Source: Erwinia amylovora
Lineage (GTDB): Bacteria; Pseudomonadota; Gammaproteobacteria; Enterobacterales; Enterobacteriaceae
NCBI RefSeq assembly: GCF_017161565.1
Contig: NZ_CP066796.1
Coordinates: 930,001 to 994,000, forward strand
Length of the DNA: 64,000 bases
Direction: 5' to 3'
Numbering within the stretch: position 1 is the first letter of the stretch; the number at the start of each line of letters is the position of its first letter. Below, piece by piece: positions 9,307-18,893 of this stretch. Below the pieces are notes generated by a model. It did no database searches and had not been told where the DNA came from. It was given only the letters and a program-made list of their open reading frames with translations. Both the position numbers and the translations under genes were made by a program.

Positions 9307-12012
9307 TTATTGTATTTTGCGGTTTATCTGCGCCGAGACATCAGCGCCATTGTCATCACGTGTTGCCATCAGGAACAGGCATCGGCCGTTGCTGGTTCGC
9401 TCCCATTGGGCTCCGACAGCCGCTTTTTCTCTGGAATCCGCGCTGTCTTGTAAATGCTGGCCTTTATACTCCACCACAAGCAGCCGGCCATCTTCCAGCT
9501 CGCAGACAAAGTCTGGATAGAAGTAACCGCCTGCAACAGGTAGTTTGAAAGACAAACGAGGCTCTTTTTCTACATTGCGTACCCAGTGTTTGACTTTGGG
9601 ATGCATATCAATATTTCTTGCGCAAACAAATTCTTCCGTCAGTTTACCCGCGGCCGTTTTTTCACGTAAATCATGGATTTGAGCACTGCCATAATAGTGC
9701 TTCTGGAAGCGATAGGTTCCCTGATAGTAGGGAGGGCGTCCGGCATAGTAATTAGGTTTGAACGTGAAGAAATAATCCATGCCGTCTTGTAATTCCGCTG
9801 TCACCATATCAGGTAAAAGCTGCTGGAAACCTGTTTCTCCCGCTCGTTTTTTGCGCGCAGCAATATCATTATACAACGCATCAACCAGCTGATACTTACC
9901 CCGAATCAGCGCGGTGAGGGAGATCTTTGAATGGTGCATCAGATAATCCAGCATTTTAGATAAATATGCCTGCATCTCCCGCTGGAATATATTGGGCAGG
10001 CGCAACTGCGAATCTAACCAAACAATCAAATCATCTTCTGTTATTTTTGAATCAACCCCATCCAGCGCCATTTGAGAAGCAGATACAAAAGCTGATGCCA
10101 GCCTTCCTTTTTCCATATCGAGTTGCCACGATCTCGCTTTTTCATTAATTGAAAAAGAGGGCAGCGCGATAGCATCGGTTAACAGGCTGAATTGGCTCAT
10201 TTCTTCCATCAGTGCCGTATCGACAATACAGGTATCTTCATGCTCTCGCCAGCATAAGAGCGGTAACTGGCCAAACGGGACACCTCGCGCACCTGGACTG
10301 GTTTCAGCATCAACGCGCGCTTTTTCCTGGTCGATTTTTTGTTTAACCGATTTCTGGTGTTTTTTGGCTACGCCCGTCAGGATAAAATCTTCAACTTCCT
10401 GAGTGATAAGGCCATTTACTAAAATGGTTGCCCCGGCCTGGGTTGGACGAATGACTATTTTTTGCTGGAGTGAAGCGGGCACTGGCGTTTCCGGCATGGC
10501 CGGCAGCGGAACGCTGCTGGTCGGCATATCAGCGCGAGGAGCCGCGCTTCCGGCCTGCTGCTGGTTGAACAGTCCGGGGACAACTGGCGTTCGAGACTGC
10601 AACACCATTGCAGCTTCAAGGGGATCAAAGCCCATATTATTGACCAGATTATCCTGAATACGGTGCAGTGCTTCACCGAAGCTGTGGGCGGTGATATGGG
10701 CATAAGCCTGGTTTAACTCGGGGTTCTGACGGGATCGGGCATACGGCATGCGTAAAACACGGCCAAGTAACTGTTCTACATCTTTGGCACTGCGCGACTC
10801 CTGCATACTGCACAACACGTAAGCAAAAGAGCAATCCCACCCTTCTTTAAGCGCTTCAACGGTCACCACGTAGCGCACCGGACACGCCGGATCGAACAAA
10901 TTCACCCCGTCCAGCTCTTTTTGCGTGCCGGTTGCAATCGCAATCTGTTCTTTAGGAATTTTTTCCACGTGTTCAAGATGCGCGGCCAGCACTTCAACGG
11001 TGACCTGTTTGCCTTTAGGTTCCGCCTGGAACAACACCATAGGGCGTAAATAATCGGGTTCTTTTTGCGCGAGTAATTCTAGCTTTTGTTGCGTCAGAAT
11101 GGCATCGCGCACCGCATCTTGCCACCCGGTAATATGCTCCATCAGCATAATCGGCAGCTTGATCATCTCTTCATTTTTTAGCTCTTGCGCACTGACGTGG
11201 TAGAGCACGTTGGAGCCTTTCACCGGCGTGGCCGTTAGCTCAACGATAGCCGAAGGATTAAAGCGCTTAAGCGTTTCAAAGCTGTTTTGTGTGCGGCTGT
11301 TATGCGCTTCATCAACGATGATCATCGGATTGTGCAAATGTAGCCAGTTCGCCAGCGAGGCTTTAATTTTCCCCAGATCCGCTTCCGTAAGGAAAGGTTG
11401 TGCCGCCAGGTCGGATGCTTTTACCACATCCAGTGCCGGAAATTGAGCCGTGGTGACGCCATTAAAATGATGTACCAGCGATTCATCGAAAGAATATACG
11501 TTACGCTGAGTGGTATCAGCGACCCGAAAGGCCTGTATTGTGGCGACGATAACAATCGCATGAGTACCCACTTCGTGTGGACCCACGGTGGCTAAACTTC
11601 CCAGGTCACATATCCGCACCTTATCGTTAAAGCGCTGATCCAGAGACTGGCGATAAGGATGGCGCTTATTCATCAACGCTTTTAGCGTTTGCTCACGAAT
11701 GGCATCAGAGGGAACCAGCCATAAGGCCACCGGGGCGTCAGTAAAGGTGTAATGCTGGTCGATTTCACCAATCACATGCGCCGCAAGCAGCGTTTTCCCG
11801 CCCCCGGTTGGCAGTCGCAGACATACGCAAGGCACATCACCAAATGCCGTATCCTGATAGGGGAGCAATGGCTCCCCCCTGACCTTGTATTGTTGCTGCA
11901 ACGGTTGCTCACGCCATACTCTGTGCAGATCGCCCTGGGTACTTAACTGACTGAAAAATTGAGCCAGGGTAGCAAGCGCACGGGCCTGATAATGTTTAAG
12001 ATTAAAGCTCAC
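9307..12012 (-). CDS. type III restriction-modification system, Res (helicase-endonuclease) subunit
   Basis: ATP-dependent DNA translocase/endonuclease that cleaves with its Mod partner. 901 residues in the usual Res order. An SF2 helicase part has Walker A PTGGGKT (residues 68-74) and DEAH (234-237) in IIVDEAHNS, then helicase motifs through EGWDCSFAYVL and QLLGRVLRMPYA. A C-terminal PD-(D/E)xK nuclease has PD at 833-834 and ExK at 848-850 (YFYPDF...VVEYKGQ). All catalytic motifs are intact. It follows mod in the same direction with an 11-base gap. Confidence 0.93.
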   Translation of the reverse strand: MSFNLKHYQARALATLAQFFSQLSTQGDLHRVWREQPLQQQYKVRGEPLLPYQDTAFGDVPCVCLRLPTGGGKTLLAAHVIGEIDQHYTFTDAPVALWLVPSDAIREQTLKALMNKRHPYRQSLDQRFNDKVRICDLGSLATVGPHEVGTHAIVIVATIQAFRVADTTQRNVYSFDESLVHHFNGVTTAQFPALDVVKASDLAAQPFLTEADLGKIKASLANWLHLHNPMIIVDEAHNSRTQNSFETLKRFNPSAIVELTATPVKGSNVLYHVSAQELKNEEMIKLPIMLMEHITGWQDAVRDAILTQQKLELLAQKEPDYLRPMVLFQAEPKGKQVTVEVLAAHLEHVEKIPKEQIAIATGTQKELDGVNLFDPACPVRYVVTVEALKEGWDCSFAYVLCSMQESRSAKDVEQLLGRVLRMPYARSRQNPELNQAYAHITAHSFGEALHRIQDNLVNNMGFDPLEAAMVLQSRTPVVPGLFNQQQAGSAAPRADMPTSSVPLPAMPETPVPASLQQKIVIRPTQAGATILVNGLITQEVEDFILTGVAKKHQKSVKQKIDQEKARVDAETSPGARGVPFGQLPLLCWREHEDTCIVDTALMEEMSQFSLLTDAIALPSFSINEKARSWQLDMEKGRLASAFVSASQMALDGVDSKITEDDLIVWLDSQLRLPNIFQREMQAYLSKMLDYLMHHSKISLTALIRGKYQLVDALYNDIAARKKRAGETGFQQLLPDMVTAELQDGMDYFFTFKPNYYAGRPPYYQGTYRFQKHYYGSAQIHDLREKTAAGKLTEEFVCARNIDMHPKVKHWVRNVEKEPRLSFKLPVAGGYFYPDFVCELEDGRLLVVEYKGQHLQDSADSREKAAVGAQWERTSNGRCLFLMATRDDNGADVSAQINRKIQ

Positions 12013-12023
12013 TGGGCACCTCG

Positions 12024-13490
12024 TTAGCGCAAGACAATATCATAAGGAATTTGTTTGAATGTCACGTTGGCCTGTGCCAGACGTTCAGGGCCGATGCGGC
12101 TGGTTTCGCCGTAAATAATTTTAGGGCCGTTATGAGGGAAGGTGTCCAGCAGCCAGGCCAGCAGTGTGCGCGTCAGAACATTACCGCCGTTTGGGCGACG
12201 ATCGCCCAGTATGCCGTTATACAGTAAATACCAGGCCGTACCGTTATGAACACCGAGGCAGGGTTTATCCATCGTTTGCTGCGCGCCGGTGCCGGTTTCG
12301 TGATGCCAGATATAGGCCGCCAGAGGGGCAAACTTAATATCGGGACAAATTCTGCCATTTGGCTGGAATACCGGTTCCGGGTTTAAGGTATAAAAACTAC
12401 ACCCGCCGCCGCCCTGCCATTCAACACTCTGCGAGATGCCGCCCTGCTCGCCTGCAATCACTTTTTGCAGGCGAGGGATGCAGTGCGTTCTGGCATGTTC
12501 GCCCATTTCAATCCCGATATAGCGACGGTTCATTTTATGGGCAACGGCGGCGGTGGTGCCGGAGCCGAGGAAGGAGTCGAGAATGAGGTCGCCAGGATTG
12601 GATGCAATATGTAAAATTCGCTGAATTAGGCGTTCTGGTTTAGGAGTACTGAATACATCACTGGAGAATAATGCGACAGCTTCTTTTTTTGCTTCTTGAG
12701 TGTGACCAACTTCATCATATGGCCAAAAGGTACGAGGGATTATTCCTTGCTGTACTTCTGATAAAAAGCGTTTTAAACGAGGCACGCCATCACCTGTTTT
12801 ACCCCACCATATTCTTTTATCAGCGTCTAGAGCATCGAGTTTATCTTTAGAAACTCTCCAATACGTTCCCGGCGGTGGTCCGGGAATCACGCGCCCTGCT
12901 GGATTAGTTACAGGATATATCCCTAAACTATAAGAATTTCTTGCTGTTAAATTGTCTGATGTCCAAATGCCCCGAGGGTCATTATCAGGATTTTTATAAA
13001 TTGAGTCCTGTTTTGCAGTTCTTGGCATAAGATTTGGAACCCAGCCATTAGCTTGCTTCCCGTAGATAAGAATATGATCGTGATCAACTGATAAATGTTT
13101 AGCACTATTTTTTGTAGCGAAAACCTTTTGCCATAAAGAGTTGGCGATAAAATTTTCTCGACCAAACACTTCATCCATCATAACTTTCATATAATGAGCT
13201 TCATTATCGTCAATAGTCACCCAAATACTCCCGTCTTCCGCCAACAGATCGCGAAGCAGCACCAGGCGAGGGTACATCATGGATAACCACTGGCTGTGTT
13301 CCAGCTTGTCGTCATAGTGCTCAAAAGCGGATTGGGTATTGTAGGGGGGATCAATAAAAATACATTTAACCTGGCCGGCATAAAGCGGCATTAAGGCGCG
13401 CAGCGCCAGCAGGTTATCCCCTTGTATAATCATATTGTCTTTTGCCGGCGTACCGAACTCTGCTTCTTTTTGCAACAGATGGTAAGGCAC
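12024..13490 (-). CDS. type III restriction-modification system, Mod (adenine-N6 methyltransferase) subunit
   Basis: Methylates adenine in the recognition site and gives the Res-Mod complex its sequence specificity. Beta-class motif order: DPPYNT at residues 47-52 and the AdoMet motif FLGSGT at 307-312. 488 residues, shorter than classical Mod subunits (about 600-650) and closer to the short Mod/'site-specific methyltransferase' group. Codons roughly 100-300 (bases 12600-13190), where the target recognition domain lies, are clearly more AT-rich than either end, suggesting exchange of this domain. A start further upstream is not supported. Confidence 0.92.
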   Translation of the reverse strand: MPYHLLQKEAEFGTPAKDNMIIQGDNLLALRALMPLYAGQVKCIFIDPPYNTQSAFEHYDDKLEHSQWLSMMYPRLVLLRDLLAEDGSIWVTIDDNEAHYMKVMMDEVFGRENFIANSLWQKVFATKNSAKHLSVDHDHILIYGKQANGWVPNLMPRTAKQDSIYKNPDNDPRGIWTSDNLTARNSYSLGIYPVTNPAGRVIPGPPPGTYWRVSKDKLDALDADKRIWWGKTGDGVPRLKRFLSEVQQGIIPRTFWPYDEVGHTQEAKKEAVALFSSDVFSTPKPERLIQRILHIASNPGDLILDSFLGSGTTAAVAHKMNRRYIGIEMGEHARTHCIPRLQKVIAGEQGGISQSVEWQGGGGCSFYTLNPEPVFQPNGRICPDIKFAPLAAYIWHHETGTGAQQTMDKPCLGVHNGTAWYLLYNGILGDRRPNGGNVLTRTLLAWLLDTFPHNGPKIIYGETSRIGPERLAQANVTFKQIPYDIVLR

Positions 13491-13713
13491 GGCTGTACTG
13501 ACAGCCTTAGCCTAGTTTTTATTGACCCAATCCAAAAACGGCATAGTGGTGTTTTGTCCTTCGGTTAAACTTGGCTAACATGATACCTTAAAAGCTGATT
13601 TTTTTCAGGCTGCGGCCTGCTGATTATCCGGGCTTAGCCCATTGCAGGCAGGCAAGGAGAAGGGCAATCCGCCTCACGAAAAAACACAGGAACACATCAC
13701 TATAATTAATGAG

Positions 13714-14733
13714 ATGACGGACTCTATGGAAAGCAAAGTTTGGATGGTGCGGGGTGATGCAGGCAGGCTCTATGATAATTTTCGTGAGAAAAACGTTGTC
13801 GCTATTGGCTGGTCACAGCTGGCGCCGCGGGTGAAACCCGGACTTTCCCGCGACCAGCTGCTGGCCATTTACCTGGAGCTTGAACCGCAGGTAAAACTGG
13901 GCACGGCGCGTTCCGGCAGGTCGCAAATCTGGCGTTTTGTCAATGAGATCCGGCAGGGTGACTGGGTTATTACCTACTCGCGAGCCAACCGGACCTACTT
14001 ATTAGGCAGAGTCATTTCAGATTTTGAGTATCACCCGGAATGGCTTGAAGAGGGGATGGGCATCGCCCGCCGGGTGAAATGGAACGCTGAAGAGATTAAG
14101 CGCGATAACTTGAGTGATGCGACGAAAAATCCGCTTGGCTCCACGCTAACGGTCTTTCAGCTCCCTGACTATGCCGTCAATGAACTGTTATATGAAGATC
14201 GGGCCACTGCGGTGACAATACCGCAGATACCTGACGTTATTGAAGATGACGATGCGCTTTCCGATCCTTTACGTGATATGGAGATGGTCGCCTTTGAAGG
14301 GATTAAGGATCGTATTAATCGCCTGGACTGGGATGAAATGCAGCACCTGGTGGCGGGCGTTTTGCGCAGCATGGGCTACAAAACCCAGGTCTCTCCAGCA
14401 GGAGCCGATCGTGGCAAGGACATCATCGCTTCCCCGGACGGATTCGGTTTTGAAAATCCCCGTATTATTGTTGAAGTCAAGCATCGCCGTGATCAAACAG
14501 GCAGCCAGCAGATCCGCAGCTTTATAGGCGGCCGACATAAAGACGATCGTGGGTTATATGTCAGTACTGGCGGTTTTACCAAAGATGCGCGTTATGAAGC
14601 CGATCGATCAACGATCCCGCTAACGCTGTGGACGCTGGACGATCTGGTGCGTGCCCTGCTGGAAAACTATGAACAGATTGATATCGAAACTAAATTGCTG
14701 GTTCCGTTGAAAAGAACCTATCTACCCGCATAA
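13714..14733 (+). CDS. Mrr-type restriction endonuclease
   Basis: Probable modification-dependent or non-specific DNA endonuclease. The 339 residues have an N-terminal 'restriction system' domain (VWMVRGDAGRLYDNFREKNVVAIGW, the RSQIWRFVNEIRQGDWVITY module) and a C-terminal Mrr catalytic domain. The PD-(D/E)xK signature has Asp at about 236 in GKDII and ExK at 254-256 in VEVKHR. The frame is open from a TTG at 13642. I set the start at the ATG of MTDSMESK, with MESK at 13726 as the alternative; neither has a strong ribosome site. Divergent from mod across about 220 bases. Confidence 0.85.
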   Translation: MTDSMESKVWMVRGDAGRLYDNFREKNVVAIGWSQLAPRVKPGLSRDQLLAIYLELEPQVKLGTARSGRSQIWRFVNEIRQGDWVITYSRANRTYLLGRVISDFEYHPEWLEEGMGIARRVKWNAEEIKRDNLSDATKNPLGSTLTVFQLPDYAVNELLYEDRATAVTIPQIPDVIEDDDALSDPLRDMEMVAFEGIKDRINRLDWDEMQHLVAGVLRSMGYKTQVSPAGADRGKDIIASPDGFGFENPRIIVEVKHRRDQTGSQQIRSFIGGRHKDDRGLYVSTGGFTKDARYEADRSTIPLTLWTLDDLVRALLENYEQIDIETKLLVPLKRTYLPA

Positions 14734-14750
14734 TTGTTAGCCCCATAAAC

Positions 14751-14774
14751 GTTGCCCTTTAGCTAAAGGGCAAC
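14751..14774. terminator. perfect 24-bp dyad between mrr-like gene and hpxZ
   Basis: GTTGCCCTTTAG/CTAAAGGGCAAC lies 17 bases after the mrr-like stop, between convergent genes. It is followed on the plus strand by CGACGGGCGTTTT. Terminator-like, though the T tract is displaced by nine bases. Confidence 0.55.
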
Positions 14775-14801
14775 CGACGGGCGTTTTGGCCGGGCGCAAC
14801 C

Positions 14802-15185
14802 TCAACCCAGCAAACTCACCTGTGCCGCCACGATGCGCCAGCCAACGGGCAGTTTGACCCAGGTTTGCTGCTGGCGGCCGATCTTCTCGCTGCCCTTGCG
14901 GGTGAACTCGGTGCTACAGACGGCGAAATCATCGCCGAAGGTGGTGATAACCGTGTTCTGTAGCCGGCGATGCAACCTGACCGACGGGCGCGCGGCGCGA
15001 AAGGCGCGTATCGCCTCAATGCCGTACAGGTTTTCTCCGGCTCCCAGGCGCACGGTGCGCTCATCGTGCCAGAACAGTTCATCCAGCACGGCAATATCGT
15101 TGCTAACCAGCGCCTGCTCATAGCGATAAAACGCCACGCTGACTTCGGCCACGATTGTCGGCTGATTAATGGCTTCGTTTTTCAT
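14802..15185 (-). CDS. hpxZ: HpxZ, oxalurate-catabolism protein (DUF3225, NTF2-like)
   Basis: 127 residues with the SnoaL/NTF2-like cone fold pattern of the HpxZ (DUF3225) family: VAFYRYEQALVSNDIAVLDELFWHD, RLGAGENLYGIEAI and QQTWVKLPVGWRIVAAQVS. The precise reaction is not settled in what I know; it is always found with the AtzE-like amidase. Start overlaps the hpxY stop by four bases (ATGA), and it is the last gene of hpxWXYZ. Confidence 0.9.
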   Translation of the reverse strand: MKNEAINQPTIVAEVSVAFYRYEQALVSNDIAVLDELFWHDERTVRLGAGENLYGIEAIRAFRAARPSVRLHRRLQNTVITTFGDDFAVCSTEFTRKGSEKIGRQQQTWVKLPVGWRIVAAQVSLLG

Positions 15186-16585
15186 CCTTTATTCTCTCCT
15201 GTTGCAGGCGCAGCCTGTGCAATGCCCAGCTGTTCCAGCACGCGTGCCGCCCGCAGGCAGGCTTGTTCTTTAAATGGCGCGGCGATCAGCTGTAAGCCGA
15301 TGGGCATGCCACCAGCGGTGCGCAGAGGAACGGTGGTAACCGGCAGGCCGAGAAAGGAAATCGGCTGCGTCAGCATGCCCATGCTGGCGCGAACCGGCAG
15401 GTCGCAGCCGTTAATGTGCAGGGTTTCCTGACCAATCAGCGTAGCGCTGGTGGGGGTTGCCGGGGCAATCAGCACATCGACATGCTGAAACAATGGCAGC
15501 ACCTGCTGCTGGAAATGGCGGCGGAAGCGCTGCGCCTGCACGTACCAGGCGGCGGGGATCATCGCTCCGGCCAGCAGGCGCTCGCGCGACAGCGGTTCAA
15601 AGCGTTCTGGCATATGGCGCAGCGCCGGCAGATAGTGGTTGCCCCCTTCTGACGCGGTGATAATAAAGGCGGCGGAGCGTGCCAGCCCGGCTTCTGGCAG
15701 CAGCACCTCTTCGCAGGCGTCCAGCGCCCGCGCTGCGCTGGCTACCGCCGCGCGCGCATCGTCATCGCACCACTGCAGGAACCAGCCGCCGAGCACGCCA
15801 CAGCGTAATCCCTCCAGCCCGGCATCCGGCAGCGGCGTTACCGGCTGCACCGGCTTGTTGGCCTGGAAGCCGTCGCTGGCATCGCGCCCCTGCAAAATAT
15901 CATAGACCTGAGCAAGGTCGTCAACGCGGCGGGCAAACGGGCCGATATGATCGAGGCTGGCGACAAACGGATGCGTGCCGGAGCGCGACAGGCGACCAAA
16001 GGTCGGCTTCAGGCCGAAAATACCGCACAGCGAGGCCGGAACGCGAATCGAGCCGTTGGTATCCGATCCCAGTGAGAAGTGCACCAGCCCGGCGGCCACG
16101 GCGGCGGCTGAACCGCCGGATGAACCGCCGGCAATACGCGCCGCATCGTGCGGGTTGCGGGTTGCGCCATAATGGCTGTTTTCGGTGGTAAAACCGTAAG
16201 CGTAGGCATCCATATTCAGCATGCCGGACAGCAGGCCACCGCTGGCGGCCAGCTTAGCTACCGCCCAGGCATCATGCGATGCCGGCGGACGATCGCTCAG
16301 CAGACTGGCCCCGGCCAGCGTGGTATGCCCGGCAACGTCAAACAGATTTTTCACCGCGTAAGGTACTGCCGCCAGCGCAGGCAGCGGCTGGCCATTCCGT
16401 TGCAGGCCGTCCAGCCTGTCGGCCTCGCGCAGCATGCGATCCTCAGTGATGGCGGTCCAGGCGTTAAGCTGTGGGTTAGCCCGTTCAATGGCGGCCAGCG
16501 TCTGGCTGGCGACCTCGCGTGCGCTCAGTTCGCCCGCCGCCAGTGCGCGCTTTAGCTCGCTAATCGATAATGAAGCCAGATTCAT
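15182..16585 (-). CDS. hpxY: HpxY, AtzE-type amidase of oxalurate catabolism
   Basis: Amidase-signature hydrolase of 467 residues, the large partner of HpxX. The Ser-cisSer-Lys triad is visible: Lys in PYAVKNLFDVAG, and the Gly/Ser-rich signature RIAGGSSGGSAAAVAAG followed by SLGSDTNGSIR. Related to AtzE, which with AtzG hydrolyses 1-carboxybiuret. Here the substrate is expected to be an oxalurate/ureido compound (inference from the cluster). Start overlaps the hpxX stop (ATGA). Confidence 0.9.
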   Translation of the reverse strand: MNLASLSISELKRALAAGELSAREVASQTLAAIERANPQLNAWTAITEDRMLREADRLDGLQRNGQPLPALAAVPYAVKNLFDVAGHTTLAGASLLSDRPPASHDAWAVAKLAASGGLLSGMLNMDAYAYGFTTENSHYGATRNPHDAARIAGGSSGGSAAAVAAGLVHFSLGSDTNGSIRVPASLCGIFGLKPTFGRLSRSGTHPFVASLDHIGPFARRVDDLAQVYDILQGRDASDGFQANKPVQPVTPLPDAGLEGLRCGVLGGWFLQWCDDDARAAVASAARALDACEEVLLPEAGLARSAAFIITASEGGNHYLPALRHMPERFEPLSRERLLAGAMIPAAWYVQAQRFRRHFQQQVLPLFQHVDVLIAPATPTSATLIGQETLHINGCDLPVRASMGMLTQPISFLGLPVTTVPLRTAGGMPIGLQLIAAPFKEQACLRAARVLEQLGIAQAAPATGENKG

Positions 16586-16770
16586 GCTTTATACACTCCT
16601 GCCACTTCCAGCCGCTCGTCCAGCGGGAAGGCCATCAGCGGTTCGGCCAGCGCGGCGATACGACTGAACTGAATCAGCAGTTCGGCGCGGCGCGTTTCAT
16701 CCAGCTCCAGCGCCAGGATATGTTCCATCTGTGCCACGTAGTCTGCCCAGGCGGGCGTTGTTTGCTTCAT
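16582..16770 (-). CDS. hpxX: HpxX, AtzG-like small subunit (DUF4089)
   Basis: 62-residue helical protein of the DUF4089/AtzG family (WADYVAQMEHILALELDETRR, FSRIAALAEPLMAFPLD). In the AtzE-AtzG pair the small protein binds the amidase and contributes to the active complex. The four-base overlap with hpxY argues for equimolar production and a complex. 12 bases after hpxW. Confidence 0.9.
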   Translation of the reverse strand: MKQTTPAWADYVAQMEHILALELDETRRAELLIQFSRIAALAEPLMAFPLDERLEVAGVYKA

Positions 16771-16782
16771 AATCTTCTCCCG

Positions 16783-18369
16783 TTAAAAACCGGCCGCGCT
16801 GCCGTTGCTGCGCGGATCGAAAGCGCCTTCCAGCATACCGTTTTTATGGCGTACGATGGCCCCGGCATGGCCAACCGCTTCGCTGAAGTCGGGCAGCATC
16901 TCCGTTTCGTGTCCCAGCGCGTGCAGGGCGGCGACGGTTTGGGGTGAAAACCGCCCCTCCAGCTTCAGCGAGTCGGAGGCCTGGCCCCAGGTTCGCCCAA
17001 GCAGCCAGCGCGGGGCGCTGATCGCCTGCTGCAACGGCATGCCCTGCACAACGTGACGGGTAAACAGTGCGGCCTGAGTTTGCGGCTGGCCGTCACCGCC
17101 CATCGAGCCGTAAACCATCGTGCGGCCATCGTTGAGGCGCGCCGCCGCCGGATTAAGGGTGTGGAAGGGCTGTTTGCCCGGAGCCAGCGCCAGCAGGCTA
17201 GCGGGGTCGAGGCTGAACGCTGCGCCGCGATTCTGCCAGGTGATGCCGGTGCCGGGGATCACCACGCCGCTGCCGAATTCGTGATAGATGCTCTGAATAA
17301 AGGAAACCGCCAGGCCGCTGCTGTCCATTACCCCCATCCATACCGTATCCCCCGGTCCCTTGCCGCTGCCCCACGGGGCAGCCTGGTTCAGGTCAATCCG
17401 CGATGCCAATTGTGCCAGACGATCGCCGTCGAGCAGATCCTGCATGTCTTCGCGCATATGGCGTGGATCGGTGATGTAACGGTCGCGCAGGCCAAAGGCC
17501 AGCTTGGTGGCTTCGACGATGCGATGCACGGTTTGCGCCTCACCGGCTTCAGCCATGTTCAGCCGATCGGTAATGCCGAGGATCGCCAGCGACACCAGGC
17601 CCTGGGTCGGCGGCGTCATATTGTAAATGTCACCATGCTGATGGCGAATGCGCAGCGGCCTGACGCGCTTCGCCCGCTGCGCGTTGAGATCTTGCAGCGT
17701 CAGCGGCATTCCCAGCCGGTATATTTCTTTCGCCAGCTGGTCTGCAAGGGGGCCGCGATAAAAACTGTCCAGACCGGCTTCCGCCAGATGCATCAAAGTA
17801 TCAGCCAGTTCGGGTTGGGTGAAGCGGCTGCCAGGGCGCGGGACGCTGCCATCCGGCAGGAAGGTAGCGGCAAAACCGGGTTGCTGGCACAGCTCGGCAT
17901 ATTTGCTGGCGGTGGCGGCAGACTGCGATGCGGTGACCGGGATGCCGTCGGCGGCATAGCGGATCGCGTCGGCCAGCAGGCGCGCCAGCGGGCGCTGTTG
18001 TCCGCCTAGCTCACGCGAGATCTCCAGCGCCAGCGACCAGCCGCTCACCGTGCCGGGAACGGTCAGCGCCGCCCGTGGACCGCGATGAGGAATGGTTTTG
18101 CTGCCCTGGTAGAATTCGGCGGTTGCCAGTGAACCCGCCGCGCCGCTGGCATCAATGGCTAGCGGATCTGCGCCCGGCGGCAAAATCAGCCAGAAGCCAT
18201 CCCCGCCCAGTCCGTTCATATGCGGATAGACCACGGCGATGCTGGCCGCCGCGGCGACCATCGCTTCAATGGCATTACCGCCTTCGCGTAAAACGCCCAG
18301 CGCCGTTTCGCTGGCGAGGTGGTGAGGCGTGACGGCCATCCCCAGTGGGGCCATATTGCTTTGATTCAT
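16783..18369 (-). CDS. hpxW: HpxW, oxamate amidohydrolase proenzyme (gamma-glutamyltransferase family)
   Basis: N-terminal-nucleophile hydrolase that matures by self-cleavage. The Klebsiella homologue was described as an oxamate amidohydrolase giving oxalate and ammonia. 528 residues without a signal peptide, unlike periplasmic GGT. The autoprocessing Thr is in GPGDTVWMGVMD (about residue 342), and the Ggt motifs NGLGGDGFW and YGSMGGDGQPQTQ are present. The ATG at 18369 (MNQSNMAPLG) is preceded by GAGAAAAG; the frame is open 26 codons further. First gene of hpxWXYZ, behind a sigma-54 promoter. Confidence 0.92.
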   Translation of the reverse strand: MNQSNMAPLGMAVTPHHLASETALGVLREGGNAIEAMVAAAASIAVVYPHMNGLGGDGFWLILPPGADPLAIDASGAAGSLATAEFYQGSKTIPHRGPRAALTVPGTVSGWSLALEISRELGGQQRPLARLLADAIRYAADGIPVTASQSAATASKYAELCQQPGFAATFLPDGSVPRPGSRFTQPELADTLMHLAEAGLDSFYRGPLADQLAKEIYRLGMPLTLQDLNAQRAKRVRPLRIRHQHGDIYNMTPPTQGLVSLAILGITDRLNMAEAGEAQTVHRIVEATKLAFGLRDRYITDPRHMREDMQDLLDGDRLAQLASRIDLNQAAPWGSGKGPGDTVWMGVMDSSGLAVSFIQSIYHEFGSGVVIPGTGITWQNRGAAFSLDPASLLALAPGKQPFHTLNPAAARLNDGRTMVYGSMGGDGQPQTQAALFTRHVVQGMPLQQAISAPRWLLGRTWGQASDSLKLEGRFSPQTVAALHALGHETEMLPDFSEAVGHAGAIVRHKNGMLEGAFDPRSNGSAAGF

Positions 18370-18407
18370 GCTTTTCTCGTCAATCGGAAAACGGATGAGC
18401 TTATAGA

Positions 18408-18424
18408 AGCAAGAGTTGTTCCAG
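18408..18424 (-). promoter_or_regulatory. sigma-54 promoter of hpxWXYZ
   Basis: On the minus strand the sequence CTGGAAC-AACTC-TTGCT gives the invariant GG and GC separated by ten bases, with one change from the consensus TGGCAC-N5-TTGCA. It lies about 40 bases before the hpxW start. This fits NtrC-type nitrogen control of the operon. Confidence 0.75.
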
Positions 18425-18893
18425 TTTCTTGCTCTGTGAGCTGACAACAGGCATTTATCTGTCTGTCAGCAGTCGTTTTGATAAAACACGTCGAATGACA
18501 AGCCGTTACAGAGAGGCTGGAGAACAGGAAGTTTCGCGTTTAAGGATCACCGGCCGGATGAAAATAAGATCAACCTTTATATGAATGCCAGGCGGATGCG
18601 ATGAATTTGGCATGTGCCGCCGTCCCTGACGCACATCGCCGTGGCATATTGCCAAAAACTGACCGCCGGCAATTAACATGGTGACAAAGACAGCGGTCGC
18701 CAAACCGGTCGTGAGGTTAGCCGCGCCTGATATCGCTGCAAGAAGCCCTCTCAGGGTTATATTTGTCCAACCACCAGCAGCCAGGGTGATGAATGCCCGC
18801 AAATTTAATGACAGCAGGGAGCGGGCATCGGGCAGTTTGATCAGGCGCAGCTCTGAAGGTTACGGCATGAAAAAAATTCGCTTCGGAATGTTT
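18425..18893. other. intergenic region, no supported gene
   Basis: About 470 bases between the hpxW promoter and the orphan helical-protein gene. It contains frames up to about 98 codons on the minus strand (18506-18802), but none has a convincing ribosome site or family character. Confidence 0.5.

Noticed and set aside
18506..18802. 98-codon minus-strand frame downstream of the orphan helical gene
   Set aside because: No ribosome site, ordinary intergenic composition and no recognisable motif.
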